From positions 1 to 64,000 of IMG/VR virus record IMGVR_UViG_3300042568_000467: a stretch of DNA of 64,000 nt. One strand, written 5' to 3'. Below are positions 26,948-36,035 of this stretch, one piece after another. Within the stretch, counting starts at the first letter, position 1. The number at the start of each line of letters is the position of its first letter. Position numbers and translations under genes: made by a program. The notes under the pieces were generated by a model. It had not been told where the DNA came from and did not search any database. It worked only from the letters and a program-made list of their open reading frames with translations. This DNA is from a virus.

Positions 26948-27649
26948 TTAAACTACTTTTAAATTAATTTTTTTAACCTGATGCTCCCCTATTTTGTTTC
27001 CAAGGTGGTCTGTTGCATTTCTGTAAAAATCTGACCAGACTCCGTTTTTTTGTCTAACTGAAACCACATCTCGATATTCATTAGAGCTAAATAAATTTGA
27101 ATACATACTAGAATCTAGGTTGCTAATCTTTACTTCTGAATGATCTAAACTAGACAAGTCTATTGGAAGTATTGCTGCAATTGGGGTTCCAGCTTTAATA
27201 GTAATTTTTTTATTAAAAGAATTAACTCTTATTCCTGGCTGAAATTCATCTTTTATAAAAGATGTACTTAAAATTACAGATACAAAGTCGCAACCATTTA
27301 TAAAAACATTTGGTGGTTGATAGACAAGTAGGCTAAAATTTTCACTAGTTCTAAGCGCTAATCCAGTTTTAAATGCCAACACACCATTTTGTCTATCTGT
27401 AGAAACATATTCCTGACCAGAAATTATTTCCATTTTCCCATATGATATATTGTCAAAGTCGTTATGTAGTATAAATGAAATATCTTTTTTAAAAGATATA
27501 CCCCAGCCAAGCTGATTTGCAAGGCTCATCGGAAAACAATGATAAGCTTGTCTACCTGGCGTTTCTTCCATCCAATCTCTATTAACTGGTAACGGAGATA
27601 TGGTAGCCGAATCGTTATGCAAGGCGTAGGCATCTATACTTATTGTCAT
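26948..27649 (-). CDS. DUF6065-like protein, 233 aa
   Basis: The opening PLPVNRDWMEETPGRQAYHC followed by FPMSLANQLGWGI matches, as I recall, the DUF6065 pattern (P-x(2)-R-x-W-M-x(3)-P ... R-C-L-P-x-N-I-A-N-Q-x-G-W). The rest is beta-rich (ALRTSENFSLLVYQPPNVF, IKAGTPIAAILPI), suggesting a jelly-roll or barrel domain. Family function is unknown; members occur in phages and bacteria, some near hydroxylase genes. Lies between recA and mazG. Confidence 0.6.
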   Translation of the reverse strand: MTISIDAYALHNDSATISPLPVNRDWMEETPGRQAYHCFPMSLANQLGWGISFKKDISFILHNDFDNISYGKMEIISGQEYVSTDRQNGVLAFKTGLALRTSENFSLLVYQPPNVFINGCDFVSVILSTSFIKDEFQPGIRVNSFNKKITIKAGTPIAAILPIDLSSLDHSEVKISNLDSSMYSNLFSSNEYRDVVSVRQKNGVWSDFYRNATDHLGNKIGEHQVKKINLKVV

Positions 27650-27665
27650 TCTAGTTATACTTTAC

Positions 27666-28013
27666 CTAGAATAAGTTTCCATGAAGTCTTGGACGCTCTT
27701 TATTTATATTTATTTTAGCCTCTAAAATTTCATCTAAACTATGTGTAACCTGCTCTTCATTTCTCATTGCAGCATAAACATCTAGCAGGCGAATAATAAC
27801 ATCTGCCATTTCCTCTACAATATGTTCGCTTCCCTTAGACTTTCTAATTGCTTCTAATACTTCAGTAACTTCTGAATGTACAAGGGCAAGCTTGTTTCCA
27901 ATCTTGTCATTAGAATAATCTCCATCCCAAAACCCCTTTTCTATTGCTGTTTCATGAAGCATTGCTGCTAATGCATCAAGGCCATACTCTGTTAAAACAC
28001 TATTGCTGTTCAA
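27666..28013 (-). CDS. mazG: MazG-like nucleotide pyrophosphohydrolase
   Basis: 115 residues with the MazG metal-binding helices: LVHSEVTEVLEAIRK (E-x(2)-E) and EEMADVIIRLLDVY (E-E-x(2)-D). MazG enzymes hydrolyse non-canonical NTPs or lower ppGpp; phage forms are thought to keep host metabolism active. TTG start at 28013 with AGGG upstream, overlapping the previous stop. Confidence 0.85.
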   Translation of the reverse strand: MNSNSVLTEYGLDALAAMLHETAIEKGFWDGDYSNDKIGNKLALVHSEVTEVLEAIRKSKGSEHIVEEMADVIIRLLDVYAAMRNEEQVTHSLDEILEAKININKERPRLHGNLF

Positions 28014-28203
28014 CTTTATCCCTTAAACTAAAAGTAAATGATGGGCCATCCTCATCATAATCAATAACCAACTCTTTATCAGTTTGTGCTGCATCTAGAA
28101 ACTTTAAAGTAGGCACTGTAATTTTGCCATGCTCCTCTAGTATCGCTACAAGGATCTGATTGATACTGATGGACTGTATGAGACCATCTACACCCTCTGT
28201 CAC
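28000..28203 (-). CDS. hypothetical protein, 67 aa
   Basis: A small protein (DGLIQSISINQILVAILEEH, then VIDYDEDGPSFTFSLRD) that overlaps the polymerase stop by four bases and mazG by 14. Helix plus beta-hairpin prediction. No family recognised; position suggests a polymerase-linked accessory. Confidence 0.55.
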   Translation of the reverse strand: MTEGVDGLIQSISINQILVAILEEHGKITVPTLKFLDAAQTDKELVIDYDEDGPSFTFSLRDKVEQQ

Positions 28204-31200
28204 TTTATCTCCTTAATCATTAATGTCCCATCGTCTAACTTTGACAAAACAACCTGACACTTCATTCCCTCACGCATTTTTGCTAAGGCAATCTTATACA
28301 TACTAGAAAATACAATAGCTCTAGTTAAATTTTTATCTTTATCTGACATCACAATGTGCGCCATTGTTTTACCAGCTTTTGTTTTATATGGCGTAAAGTC
28401 TACCACAATGTATTCGTTATCAGCAAGATCATATTCTTTTCTGTATAAGAAATCTACAAATGAATCTTTAGATTCTGGATTAATATCCTGAACCTTTACA
28501 TAACGTGCAATTCTATTGTCTCCAACCAAAATAAAATACATTTGATTTGTTTCAATTGGTGTCTGCTCATTATGGAACAAACCGATTGATCCTGTTTCAT
28601 CAACAAGTTCGATTCTAGCCCATCCAGTTCCACGTTTAATTGATTTAGCCATTCCAAACATTACAAAGGAGCCTAGGTCATCAAACTCAGAAATTGGTCT
28701 AGCCTGTGTTTTAATTCTAGGTGGTAGGTCTAAGCTAAATGTTGGAATTCCTAAATACTCATAGTAATTATTTTTTTCGTTTCCAGATCTAGGGTTATCC
28801 TCAAATGCGGCAGCACCAATTGCATTTAGAGCAGAGACTGCACGGCTATTGATTCCACTTCCCTTCTTAGAAGCCTTTTCAATAAACTCTGAGTAAGAAG
28901 CAAAAGGTCTTTGATCAATAATCTTATTCGCAATACTATCTGAAATAAATTTAACCTCACCTAGTCCGAATCTAATTGAATCACCTTTTAACGAAAAGAA
29001 AACATCAGATTCATTAATATGAGGAAGCTTAATGCTAAGCTTCAATCTTTTTGCCTCAATTAAATATTCTGTTCTGGCATCTTTGTCGCTTTCGTTTTTA
29101 AGAATCGAGAACATGAATTCCAGCGGGTAATAAGTTTTGAGCCAAGCAGTAAAATAAGAAAGCATAGAGTAAGCAACAGCGTGGGAACGATTGAACGAAT
29201 ACCCAGCATGAGCTTCAAATGTGTGCCAGAGAGTCTCTGCTTGTTTTTTAGAAATATGTTTTGAAGCACCCTCAATAAATCTATCTTTAAACTGATCAAA
29301 TTCTTTTGCATCCTTTTTCTTTCCAATAATTTTACGAACTTTGTCAGCTTCGGACCAAGTCATACCGCCTAGGTGTACACATGCCTGCATAACCTGTTCT
29401 TGATAAATAATAACTCCGTAAGTATTTTCGGTAAAAGGTTTCATAATAGGGTGAATAAATTGCACTGCTTCATCTCCATGCTTACGCTTAATGTAAGAAG
29501 CACCTACAGTATTCATTGCTCCTGGACGAACTAATGCGTTAGATGCAGCAAGGTCTTCAAATTTATCAACACCCATCTTTATGAGTAAGTTAGTGTATGG
29601 GGTTGCTTCAGCTTGGAATACACCTTTTGTATACCCTTCGCTAAGTGTTTTATAAACTGCTTTATCGTCTAGCGGAAGTTCTGAAAGATTAATTGCTTTA
29701 CCAGTTCTATCTTTAATAGACTGAAGAGTATCTGAAATAACAGATAAAGTTTTTAATCCGAGTGCATCTAGTTTGATTAGGCCAATGTCTGCTACTGTAT
29801 CCATATCGTAGGCTACTACTGGGATTCGCCCAGAAACTTTATCTTGTGCGTCTTCACGAGACTCAACTGGAGCATACTTACGAATATCATCTTTAGCAAC
29901 TACAACTCCAGCAGCATGCACACCAACAGATCTAATCTTTCCACGCAATCTTTCGGCAAGCCATAGGACTTCTGGATACTTCATTCTAAATTCTTTTGTA
30001 TTAGGGGAGTCCATGAAGTCTTCAAATGTATCGATAGACTTCATTGCACGGTTAACGTCTGAAAGCGGGACCATAAATACACGAGCAGCATCTCTAATAA
30101 CACCCTTATCCTTAAAATAAGTGTATGTAGAAATAGATGCAACGTGCTTAAACTTCTTCTTAAGATATTCCTTTACTTCTTTACGACGGCGGTCTTCAAA
30201 GTCTGTATCGATATCTGGAAAGTCATTACGCTCTGGATTAATAAATCGGAAGAATAGCAGGTCATATTTAATTGGATCAACATCTGTAATGCCTAGGGAA
30301 TAGCAGACGAGAGAGCCAGCGGCAGAGCCACGGCCAGGACCAACCATAATATTATTTGTCTTTGCCCAGTTAATCATATCTGCCACAACCAAGAAATATG
30401 AGGCAAAACTCTTAGACTTAATAATGTCTAGTTCCTCATTGAGCCTGTCAATGTAGACCGCATCCTTGTCCAGGTTTAGCCTTTTAAGGCCTTCAGAGGC
30501 CATCTGAGCCAGCTTATCGTCCGCATCTGTCTTAGGGACAGGGAGAAGGTCTAATCCGCTGTTAAAATCGTATTCTCCAATTTTGTCAGCAATCTCCATA
30601 GTATTATCAAAAATGTCTGTTCGATTAATCCCTGATTTCTTGAAGTCTGATTCAATTTCTTCTCTGGTCTGAATAAATAAATTATAGTCTACAAATGATA
30701 TTTTTCTATCTGGATAAAGATAGTTAAATCTATCTAACATATCCTTCATTTGGCGAGACATATCAAAGTCTGCTTCTTTATCTGATTTAGGGGATGTAGA
30801 TAGAATAAGCATAGCCTCTTCTAATATACGATCTTCTTCTTTAGCAAAGTGGGCATCTCCTGTCGCCACCGCTTTAATTTTAAGTTCGTCTGCTAAAGAC
30901 AATAGGCCTTCATTTATTTCTTTCGGATTGTGAGATTGAACCTCAATATAAAAATCATCGCCGAAATTTTTCTTAAAATCTTTGAGAATAAGTTTAGCTT
31001 CAGAAAACTCATTCTTCTCGATGCACTTAGAAATGAGGCCATTAAGACATCCAGACAATACAATAATACCTTCCGAATATTCATTGAGTATCTCCCTATC
31101 AATACGTGGCTTATGATAAAAGCCTTCGTTCCATGCAAGCTCTTGCAGAATATTAATATTCTCAAGACCCTTTTTATTCTTAGCCAATAAAATAATATGA

Positions 31201-31466
31201 TTGTAAGCCTGAATAGACTTATCTGTTTTGGAGGAACGGTCAAATCTATCTGTAGGAGATATATACGCTTCTACTCCAAGAATTGGCTTTATGCCCAACT
31301 CTTTTGCAGCAATCTGCATTTCACGATGTGATGACAAGGTTCCATGATCTGTAATTGCAATTGTTGTTTGCCCTGCATCTATGGCAGCCTGACATAGTTC
31401 TTTGGGTGAATTGAGTCCATCCATTAATGAGTAGTATGAATGAACATGTAGATGTGTAAAACTCAT
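28200..31466 (-). CDS. dnaE: DNA polymerase III alpha subunit (DnaE type) with PHP domain
   Basis: 1088 residues. N-terminal PHP domain (FTHLHVHSYYSLMDG, AITDHGT, GVEAYIS, TGDAHF) retains the metal ligands of PHP proofreading exonucleases. The palm contains GPGRGSAAGSLVCYSLGITD and the catalytic PDIDTDFEDRRR; fingers region GVHAAGVVVAKDD; then YSFNRSHAVAYSMLSYFT. A C-terminal OB fold (IKTQARPISEFDDLGSFVMF) is present. It replicates the phage genome; no clamp loader or clamp gene is visible here. ATG 31466 shares TAATG with the upstream stop; the upstream in-frame ATG at 31484 is less likely. Confidence 0.95.
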   Translation of the reverse strand: MSFTHLHVHSYYSLMDGLNSPKELCQAAIDAGQTTIAITDHGTLSSHREMQIAAKELGIKPILGVEAYISPTDRFDRSSKTDKSIQAYNHIILLAKNKKGLENINILQELAWNEGFYHKPRIDREILNEYSEGIIVLSGCLNGLISKCIEKNEFSEAKLILKDFKKNFGDDFYIEVQSHNPKEINEGLLSLADELKIKAVATGDAHFAKEEDRILEEAMLILSTSPKSDKEADFDMSRQMKDMLDRFNYLYPDRKISFVDYNLFIQTREEIESDFKKSGINRTDIFDNTMEIADKIGEYDFNSGLDLLPVPKTDADDKLAQMASEGLKRLNLDKDAVYIDRLNEELDIIKSKSFASYFLVVADMINWAKTNNIMVGPGRGSAAGSLVCYSLGITDVDPIKYDLLFFRFINPERNDFPDIDTDFEDRRRKEVKEYLKKKFKHVASISTYTYFKDKGVIRDAARVFMVPLSDVNRAMKSIDTFEDFMDSPNTKEFRMKYPEVLWLAERLRGKIRSVGVHAAGVVVAKDDIRKYAPVESREDAQDKVSGRIPVVAYDMDTVADIGLIKLDALGLKTLSVISDTLQSIKDRTGKAINLSELPLDDKAVYKTLSEGYTKGVFQAEATPYTNLLIKMGVDKFEDLAASNALVRPGAMNTVGASYIKRKHGDEAVQFIHPIMKPFTENTYGVIIYQEQVMQACVHLGGMTWSEADKVRKIIGKKKDAKEFDQFKDRFIEGASKHISKKQAETLWHTFEAHAGYSFNRSHAVAYSMLSYFTAWLKTYYPLEFMFSILKNESDKDARTEYLIEAKRLKLSIKLPHINESDVFFSLKGDSIRFGLGEVKFISDSIANKIIDQRPFASYSEFIEKASKKGSGINSRAVSALNAIGAAAFEDNPRSGNEKNNYYEYLGIPTFSLDLPPRIKTQARPISEFDDLGSFVMFGMAKSIKRGTGWARIELVDETGSIGLFHNEQTPIETNQMYFILVGDNRIARYVKVQDINPESKDSFVDFLYRKEYDLADNEYIVVDFTPYKTKAGKTMAHIVMSDKDKNLTRAIVFSSMYKIALAKMREGMKCQVVLSKLDDGTLMIKEIK

Positions 31467-31672
31467 TAGTATCCGCCCAAGCATTCATTTCTTGTATGAT
31501 AAAGTCTAATCTTAGTCATAGTCTTTCTATTTGGAGCATATAGTTCTTCTCCGCAGCAAGCCGCCTTTAAATACCACTCTCTTGCAAAAAAATCATACAC
31601 CATGCCACTAGCATTTTTATATTTGTTTGCCACAAAAGTAGCAAATGGGTCTGGGATTTCGTATGAGATCAT
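31466..31672 (-). CDS. hypothetical Cys-containing protein, 68 aa
   Basis: MISYEIPDPFATFVANKYKN, then a C-C pair (KAACCGEELYAPNR) and a late Cys (NECLGGY). Small soluble protein coupled to dnaE by TAATG, under a leaderless promoter that therefore also drives dnaE. Possibly a polymerase accessory; no family recognised. Confidence 0.55.
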   Translation of the reverse strand: MISYEIPDPFATFVANKYKNASGMVYDFFAREWYLKAACCGEELYAPNRKTMTKIRLYHTRNECLGGY

Positions 31673-31678
31673 GTTGTT

Positions 31679-31707
31679 ATTCTAACAAATAATGCAGGGC
31701 CAGTCAA
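31679..31707 (-). promoter_or_regulatory. leaderless promoter of the dnaE operon
   Basis: TTGACT (31707-31702), 17-base spacer, TAGAAT (31684-31679), six bases to ATG 31672. The -35 box lies within the terminator stem-loop of the ssDNA-binding gene. Confidence 0.65.
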
Positions 31708-31721
31708 TAGACCAGCCCTGC
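31694..31721 (-). terminator. terminator after the ssDNA-binding protein gene
   Basis: GCAGGGC (31721-31715) pairs with GCCCTGC (31700-31694); an inner GTC/GAC adds three pairs around TATT. ATTATTTG follows. It ends 12 bases past the stop codon and overlaps the next promoter. Confidence 0.6.
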
Positions 31722-31732
31722 AACTATTTATT

Positions 31733-32404
31733 TTACCAGTCTACGCTACTAGATGAAGCTGATGGCTCTTCGTTATTGCCACCTTCGCCCATATAAAAAG
31801 CTTCTTGCTCTGCATATGTTACGTGACGAACTGCTGTTTTTTCTAGGTCATACAACTCTAGGGCAGAGAAATCAAATGGTGCTTCGTCCTTTGCCAGCGG
31901 AATAATTGTATAACTTGTATCTGTTTTTGAACCATTACGCTTAATTCGCCACATAAGGTTGGTGATGCTTCCCATCTCACCAGCGTATTCAATTAGGGTA
32001 GGTGTAATTGTCTTACCGCTTGTACCTTGTGAAAGAATTGCTACATATGGCTCTTCTTTGCCATCGTCTACTAGGACATTAATGTATAGGCGTGTTCTGG
32101 CTTTCCAGCCAGCCTTTGGATCCTTGCGATGTTGTTCGTTTGCCCAGTCACGTCCTTCTGACTCCATTGTATCTAGAGCCTTGCGACGATAATCCTTTGG
32201 GTTAGTGTGCTCTAATGCGATAAATCCGCAACCAAGCTTGTCATTATATGTTGGTGAATCTGGATCAAGTTCCTGGAGGAATCTAATCTTTACGCTTTCG
32301 CCGTCTTCAATCTTTAGCCAACGACCTTTGTTTTCATCCCCACCGCTGTAGGTAGGCTTATCTAGTGCCTTGTTGAGGTCTTTTAGACCCTTTACTATAC
32401 TCAT
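31733..32404 (-). CDS. ssb: ssDNA-binding protein (phage gp32-like)
   Basis: 223 residues: an N-terminal segment with SGGDENKGRWLKIEDGESVKI leading into an OB-fold-like core rich in aromatic and basic residues (DPKAGWKARTRLYINVLVDD) with C-x(n)-H candidates, and an acidic, serine-rich C-terminus ending SSSSVDW, like the partner-recruiting tails of SSB proteins. It lies between primase and polymerase. Its own extended -10 (TGATATAAT) and an AAAGGAG site precede it. The leader has a small hairpin (GATGG/CCATC). Confidence 0.75.
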   Translation of the reverse strand: MSIVKGLKDLNKALDKPTYSGGDENKGRWLKIEDGESVKIRFLQELDPDSPTYNDKLGCGFIALEHTNPKDYRRKALDTMESEGRDWANEQHRKDPKAGWKARTRLYINVLVDDGKEEPYVAILSQGTSGKTITPTLIEYAGEMGSITNLMWRIKRNGSKTDTSYTIIPLAKDEAPFDFSALELYDLEKTAVRHVTYAEQEAFYMGEGGNNEEPSASSSSVDW

Positions 32405-32455
32405 ATATTTCTCCTTTATAGTTGATGGTATATATCCATCTGTATTTTTATTATA

Positions 32456-33454
32456 TCACGAGTTCCAAGATCTGTATTCAATGTCGGATACAGAATTTTT
32501 AATGCAGGTCTTTATTTCCTCATCGGTCATGTCGCCAGCATCTTTTGCATCATGAGGATATATCTTACCATATTCAAACGAAGCCCACAAGAGGTCTTTG
32601 AATTTTAATTTATTAACTATACTTCTGCCTAATTCTCTGCCAGCCTGATCTGCATCAGTCATAATAGTTATTTTATTGAAATGTCTATTTAATAAATTTT
32701 GTTGTTCGGTAGACAAAAATCCACCTAGGGTTGCAACGACATTTGGGAATCCAGCTTGATGAACACGAATTGCATCAAAGCTAGACTCTACAACTATGAC
32801 ATGGGCCCCTACTTTTTTGGCACGGTGAATGTTAAAAAGCGTTTTGCTCTTTGGAAGATTTGTGCTATTCTTAAAAGATTTTCCTTCAACAGATCTTCCA
32901 ACAATGCCAATTGGCATTCCGTCTGGGCTATGAACTGGAACAGTTACCATATCCATGTTTTCAGAATATCCTAAAGAAAAATCTGTTACTGCCTGTATTT
33001 CAATACCACGAGACTTAAAGTATATCTTTGCTTTATCGCTGTTAATTAATCCATTATGTAATTTATCTAAAGTATCTTGAGAGAACTCTTCAAAGACAGG
33101 CTTTTCATTCATTGCTTCTGACAATAAGTCGTCAAAATTTTCTAACGACTCAGTTTCTTTTGTCGCAATAAACCTCATTGCCTCAAAGTCATTTTTGTGC
33201 ATGACACGCTTTACTAATTCCTGTAGAGTTCCAGCTTCACCGCATGAAGGATTAAAGCATATGAATGCACCCTTTTCACGACTTACGCTAAAGCTTGACG
33301 TGTGTCTATTAGAATGAAATGGGCAGTAGCATAGAAAGTCATTACCAGTCTCACCAACAATTTCAAGTCCTATTGATTTTAGGATTGACTTGATATGGTT
33401 TGGCGTGTAGTGCGTGGTATCGACTTCCCTTGTGTTATACCCTCTAATTGCCAT
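32456..33454 (-). CDS. dnaG: DnaG-type primase
   Basis: About 332 residues from ATG 33454 (AAGAAGG site upstream; an in-frame ATG at 33505 is an alternative). A CHC2 zinc domain (CYCPFHSNRHTSS with CFNPSCGEAG), then a TOPRIM core: HVIVVESSFDAIRVHQ (the Glu motif), ATLGG and ITIMTDADQAGRELG (D-x-D). It makes RNA primers. It is shorter than bacterial DnaG because the helicase-binding C-terminal domain is missing, as is common in phages. Confidence 0.9.
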   Translation of the reverse strand: MAIRGYNTREVDTTHYTPNHIKSILKSIGLEIVGETGNDFLCYCPFHSNRHTSSFSVSREKGAFICFNPSCGEAGTLQELVKRVMHKNDFEAMRFIATKETESLENFDDLLSEAMNEKPVFEEFSQDTLDKLHNGLINSDKAKIYFKSRGIEIQAVTDFSLGYSENMDMVTVPVHSPDGMPIGIVGRSVEGKSFKNSTNLPKSKTLFNIHRAKKVGAHVIVVESSFDAIRVHQAGFPNVVATLGGFLSTEQQNLLNRHFNKITIMTDADQAGRELGRSIVNKLKFKDLLWASFEYGKIYPHDAKDAGDMTDEEIKTCIKNSVSDIEYRSWNS

Positions 33455-33681
33455 GCCTTCTTCTTTCCCACATAAACACCATGAATGCTCATTAAGAACT
33501 TCCATGTCTCGCCAGTAAATTCTACCGAAAATGCTGGGTCTATGTCAAGTACTCTGACATATCCCTTACCCCTCATATCTTGAATTAACAAGTTTTCATA
33601 TTGAGGTCTCAAGCTAATGAGTTGTGAGTTGTCATGAAACTCAACATCTATTTGAAATCTTTTAATTTTTCGATGGGTCAT
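33379..33681 (-). CDS. hypothetical protein between primase and helicase, 100 aa
   Basis: From ATG 33681 the protein is MTHRKIKRFQIDVEFHDNSQ..., with a GKGYVRVLDIDPAFSVEF strand pair and a basic C-terminus. It overlaps DnaB by 20 bases and the primase start by about 75. The long overlap with primase is unusual but both frames look coding upstream. Possibly a replication accessory. Confidence 0.55.
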   Translation of the reverse strand: MTHRKIKRFQIDVEFHDNSQLISLRPQYENLLIQDMRGKGYVRVLDIDPAFSVEFTGETWKFLMSIHGVYVGKKKAWQLEGITQGKSIPRTTRQTISSQS

Positions 33682-34906
33682 TCGCAAAAGGATTTTCATA
33701 AATCTCTTTGATGATACCCCTGTTGATATCCCAATCTAAGAATACATTAAAGTCTTGACCATGACGGTTCTTTCGGCTGACAACTTCAATCATATTAGTA
33801 TCTGTATATTTATGGATAGCAATAGCCATATCAGCATCATACTCAATAGCCTTTGACCATGCTACCTGAGACAGCATAGGCGGGGCATCTTGATCTGTAA
33901 TGTCATCCATAGTTGCTGCAGTGATATCAATAACTGGAATGTTGTTTGTCATAGCAAGCATCTTAAACTCACGAGACACATTCATGTTGCGCTCTGTTGC
34001 ACCAGTACTTCTCTTGTTATCTGAGAATAGCTGGTGATAATCTAAAATAACTAGATCTGGTTTATGTTGGTCAATTTTAGCCTGAACAGTATTTGCATTT
34101 ACTTCCCCCATACCTTCATTAGATACAAGAATAAAACCGTTCTTGTTTTCAAATCTTTTCTGACCCCAAGATCTAAATGTATCAACATTCACATCACCCC
34201 TTGCAAAATCTGATGCACGGAATAATCCAGAACCCATCATTGTGTAAATACGATCACGCATATTTTCTGGAGACATTTCAAGAGATACAATCATAGGCTT
34301 GAATCCTTGCTCCCAAGCCTTGCAAGCAAGATATGATGTGAACCATGTCTTACCACGCCCTGGCCAACCAATAGCAACAATGAGGTGTCCTGGAGCCATT
34401 CCAGTAGGGTATGCCTTATCAATTGCATCAAAGCCTGTTAAAATTCCTGGAGCCCCGCCCATAATTGTTGAACGTTCTTTAACCGCCAAGAAATGCTTTT
34501 CTGCCAAATCAATATCTGTAACATCTACGTCACGAACATGATTTGTAAATTTAGACAATTGTGAAAGCTTAGCCTGTAAATCTCCAAGTACTCTGGATGC
34601 AGCATCTTCTTTTAGAGCAGACCCGCTTTGAAGAATAATATTCTTTAATCTACTAGTTAGGTATTCATTCTTTAACTTATCTAAATAGTATCCAGTCTCA
34701 GCTTTTGTTTCAACTGGCTCGAAGTCTTTGAATCGCTCCATGAGGATTCCAGCTTCTGGTACTGCTTTAAACTTATAGTAATATGCTTTTAGCGAATCCC
34801 AGATATCCTTATGTGATGTAAAAATCTCATCTACATTATCTGCCAGTAGTGTGCTTATATCTTTATTCTTACATACTGCTGATAGCAACTCTGCTTCTGT
34901 ATTCAT
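33662..34906 (-). CDS. dnaB: replicative helicase, DnaB type
   Basis: 414 residues. Short N-terminal helical domain, then a RecA-like motor: Walker A IGWPGRGKTWFTSY near residue 180, H1a/H2 in PMIVSLEMSPENMRDRIY, Walker B LVILDYHQLF, H3 with DITAATMDDITDQDAPP, and the C-terminal arginine region (SRKNRHGQDFN). It unwinds the phage fork. Coupled by four-base overlap to the upstream 106-residue protein, a candidate loader. Confidence 0.92.
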   Translation of the reverse strand: MNTEAELLSAVCKNKDISTLLADNVDEIFTSHKDIWDSLKAYYYKFKAVPEAGILMERFKDFEPVETKAETGYYLDKLKNEYLTSRLKNIILQSGSALKEDAASRVLGDLQAKLSQLSKFTNHVRDVDVTDIDLAEKHFLAVKERSTIMGGAPGILTGFDAIDKAYPTGMAPGHLIVAIGWPGRGKTWFTSYLACKAWEQGFKPMIVSLEMSPENMRDRIYTMMGSGLFRASDFARGDVNVDTFRSWGQKRFENKNGFILVSNEGMGEVNANTVQAKIDQHKPDLVILDYHQLFSDNKRSTGATERNMNVSREFKMLAMTNNIPVIDITAATMDDITDQDAPPMLSQVAWSKAIEYDADMAIAIHKYTDTNMIEVVSRKNRHGQDFNVFLDWDINRGIIKEIYENPFANDPSKN

Positions 34907-35223
34907 TCGCTTCCGCCCTCTACTAATTCTTTCGTTGCCTGTAATAGCAATCGACGATGCTTTTCATCCTTCTCACGCTCTGACTTTAAGTAATCAATCT
35001 TATCAAAGTTGTAGAAAAAGAAACTAAGTGGGTGCCCAGACTTGTTAGTTTTAAAATAGTATACCAAAAGATCTCTGGCTCTATCAAATCCTACGCTATC
35101 TATTACATCCTGCATAGCCCACTTCTCACGAAACTTATTTAGCCGTGGTTTTCTGCCATACTTTTCTAAGTAAAGAGACTCGTATAAACCAATCAACACA
35201 TATGGTTGTTTCTCATTTGGCAC
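34903..35223 (-). CDS. hypothetical protein, candidate helicase loader, 106 aa
   Basis: Helical basic protein (YESLYLEKYGRKPRLNKFRE, DSVGFDRARDLLVYYFKTNK) ending in a coiled, charged tail. The K-x-G-H-P-L-S-F-F-F-Y-N-F-D segment is what one sees in small phage proteins preceding DnaB. A loader role is inferred only from gene order and ATGA coupling. Confidence 0.5.
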   Translation of the reverse strand: MPNEKQPYVLIGLYESLYLEKYGRKPRLNKFREKWAMQDVIDSVGFDRARDLLVYYFKTNKSGHPLSFFFYNFDKIDYLKSEREKDEKHRRLLLQATKELVEGGSE

Positions 35224-35419
35224 GTTTTAGCTCTTCTTCTACTTCACGAGTCTTTTCGATAAGCTTGTTTTCGACAAAAGCATAGACTCTTTCTGTAGCA
35301 GTATCTACGTTCTCTCCACTACGAACATTATCTTCTATGCCTATACCAATTTTAATGCTCTCGTAGTTTCCTAGATTGCGTGTGAACGATAGGTCCACCT
35401 TTACTCTTGTCTCTGACAT
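35213..35419 (-). CDS. hypothetical protein, 68 aa
   Basis: ATG 35419 shares TAATG with the upstream stop. MSETRVKVDLSFTRNLGNYE starts a beta-sheet domain, followed by a long helix (FVENKLIEKTREVEEELKRA). The sequence type is common in phage replication regions but of unknown function. Confidence 0.6.
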   Translation of the reverse strand: MSETRVKVDLSFTRNLGNYESIKIGIGIEDNVRSGENVDTATERVYAFVENKLIEKTREVEEELKRAK

Positions 35420-35901
35420 TACTCCGCCTTCCATACAGGTACAAATTTTCCGTCTTCTGTCTTAGTATACAATATTAAATTGTGTTTGAGAATAGCCTGC
35501 AATTCTGATCTTGAAGGTAAATCTCTAATATGTCCAGCATCAATAATAAATTGATGTATGTCCAGAATGTCTGATTCACTTAACATATATTTAGACCAGG
35601 TGCTTTCTGGATTACTAATTGGATATACTTTTTGGGGCTGTTTAATTTTACCCTGCAAAATATACTCCTCTATAGTTACCCTGTGCCTGCCTAAAATTTT
35701 GCCTGCCTCTACTACTGTATACGCCCTCTCCATACTTTTATCTACCTGAGCATAAGAATACATAACTCTTTTTTTATCTACATAGGACCAAGCAACGACT
35801 TCGTCTTTAGCTCTTGATAGCCTTAGTACTTTATGTACTTTACCATTTAAGAAGAAATAGACGAATTTTTTGCGTAATCTCTGTCGGTTTTCTCTAGCCA
35901 T
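35419..35901 (-). CDS. helix-turn-helix DNA-binding protein, 160 aa
   Basis: The middle contains AYTVVEAGKILGRHRVTIEEY followed by ILQGKIKQPQKVYPI, a MerR/excisionase-type winged helix, and a C-terminal helical domain. The N-terminus (FVYFFLNGKVHKVLRLSRAK) is a small beta domain. Probably a replication-region DNA-binding protein or regulator. Its start overlaps the upstream zinc protein by 55 bases, so a later start is possible. Confidence 0.65.
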   Translation of the reverse strand: MARENRQRLRKKFVYFFLNGKVHKVLRLSRAKDEVVAWSYVDKKRVMYSYAQVDKSMERAYTVVEAGKILGRHRVTIEEYILQGKIKQPQKVYPISNPESTWSKYMLSESDILDIHQFIIDAGHIRDLPSRSELQAILKHNLILYTKTEDGKFVPVWKAE

Positions 35902-36035
35902 TTACCAAATGCACTTGTTTCTTTGTTAATCATCCATCGCTTACCGCAAAGAATGCAGAATAGTTCTGTGTGTAGTTTTTGAGAAAATACTCTATCTACA
36001 AATACTCTACCGCTACATTTCTGACATTTCATCAT
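35847..36035 (-). CDS. zinc-ribbon protein, 62 aa
   Basis: Start taken at ATG 36035, overlapping the TGA of the metallophosphoesterase. MMKCQKCSGRVFVDRVFSQK and LFCILCGKRWMI give two CxxC pairs about 28 residues apart. A longer upstream frame exists but overlaps the esterase and is unlikely. Role unknown. Confidence 0.6.
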   Translation of the reverse strand: MMKCQKCSGRVFVDRVFSQKLHTELFCILCGKRWMINKETSAFGKWLEKTDRDYAKNSSISS

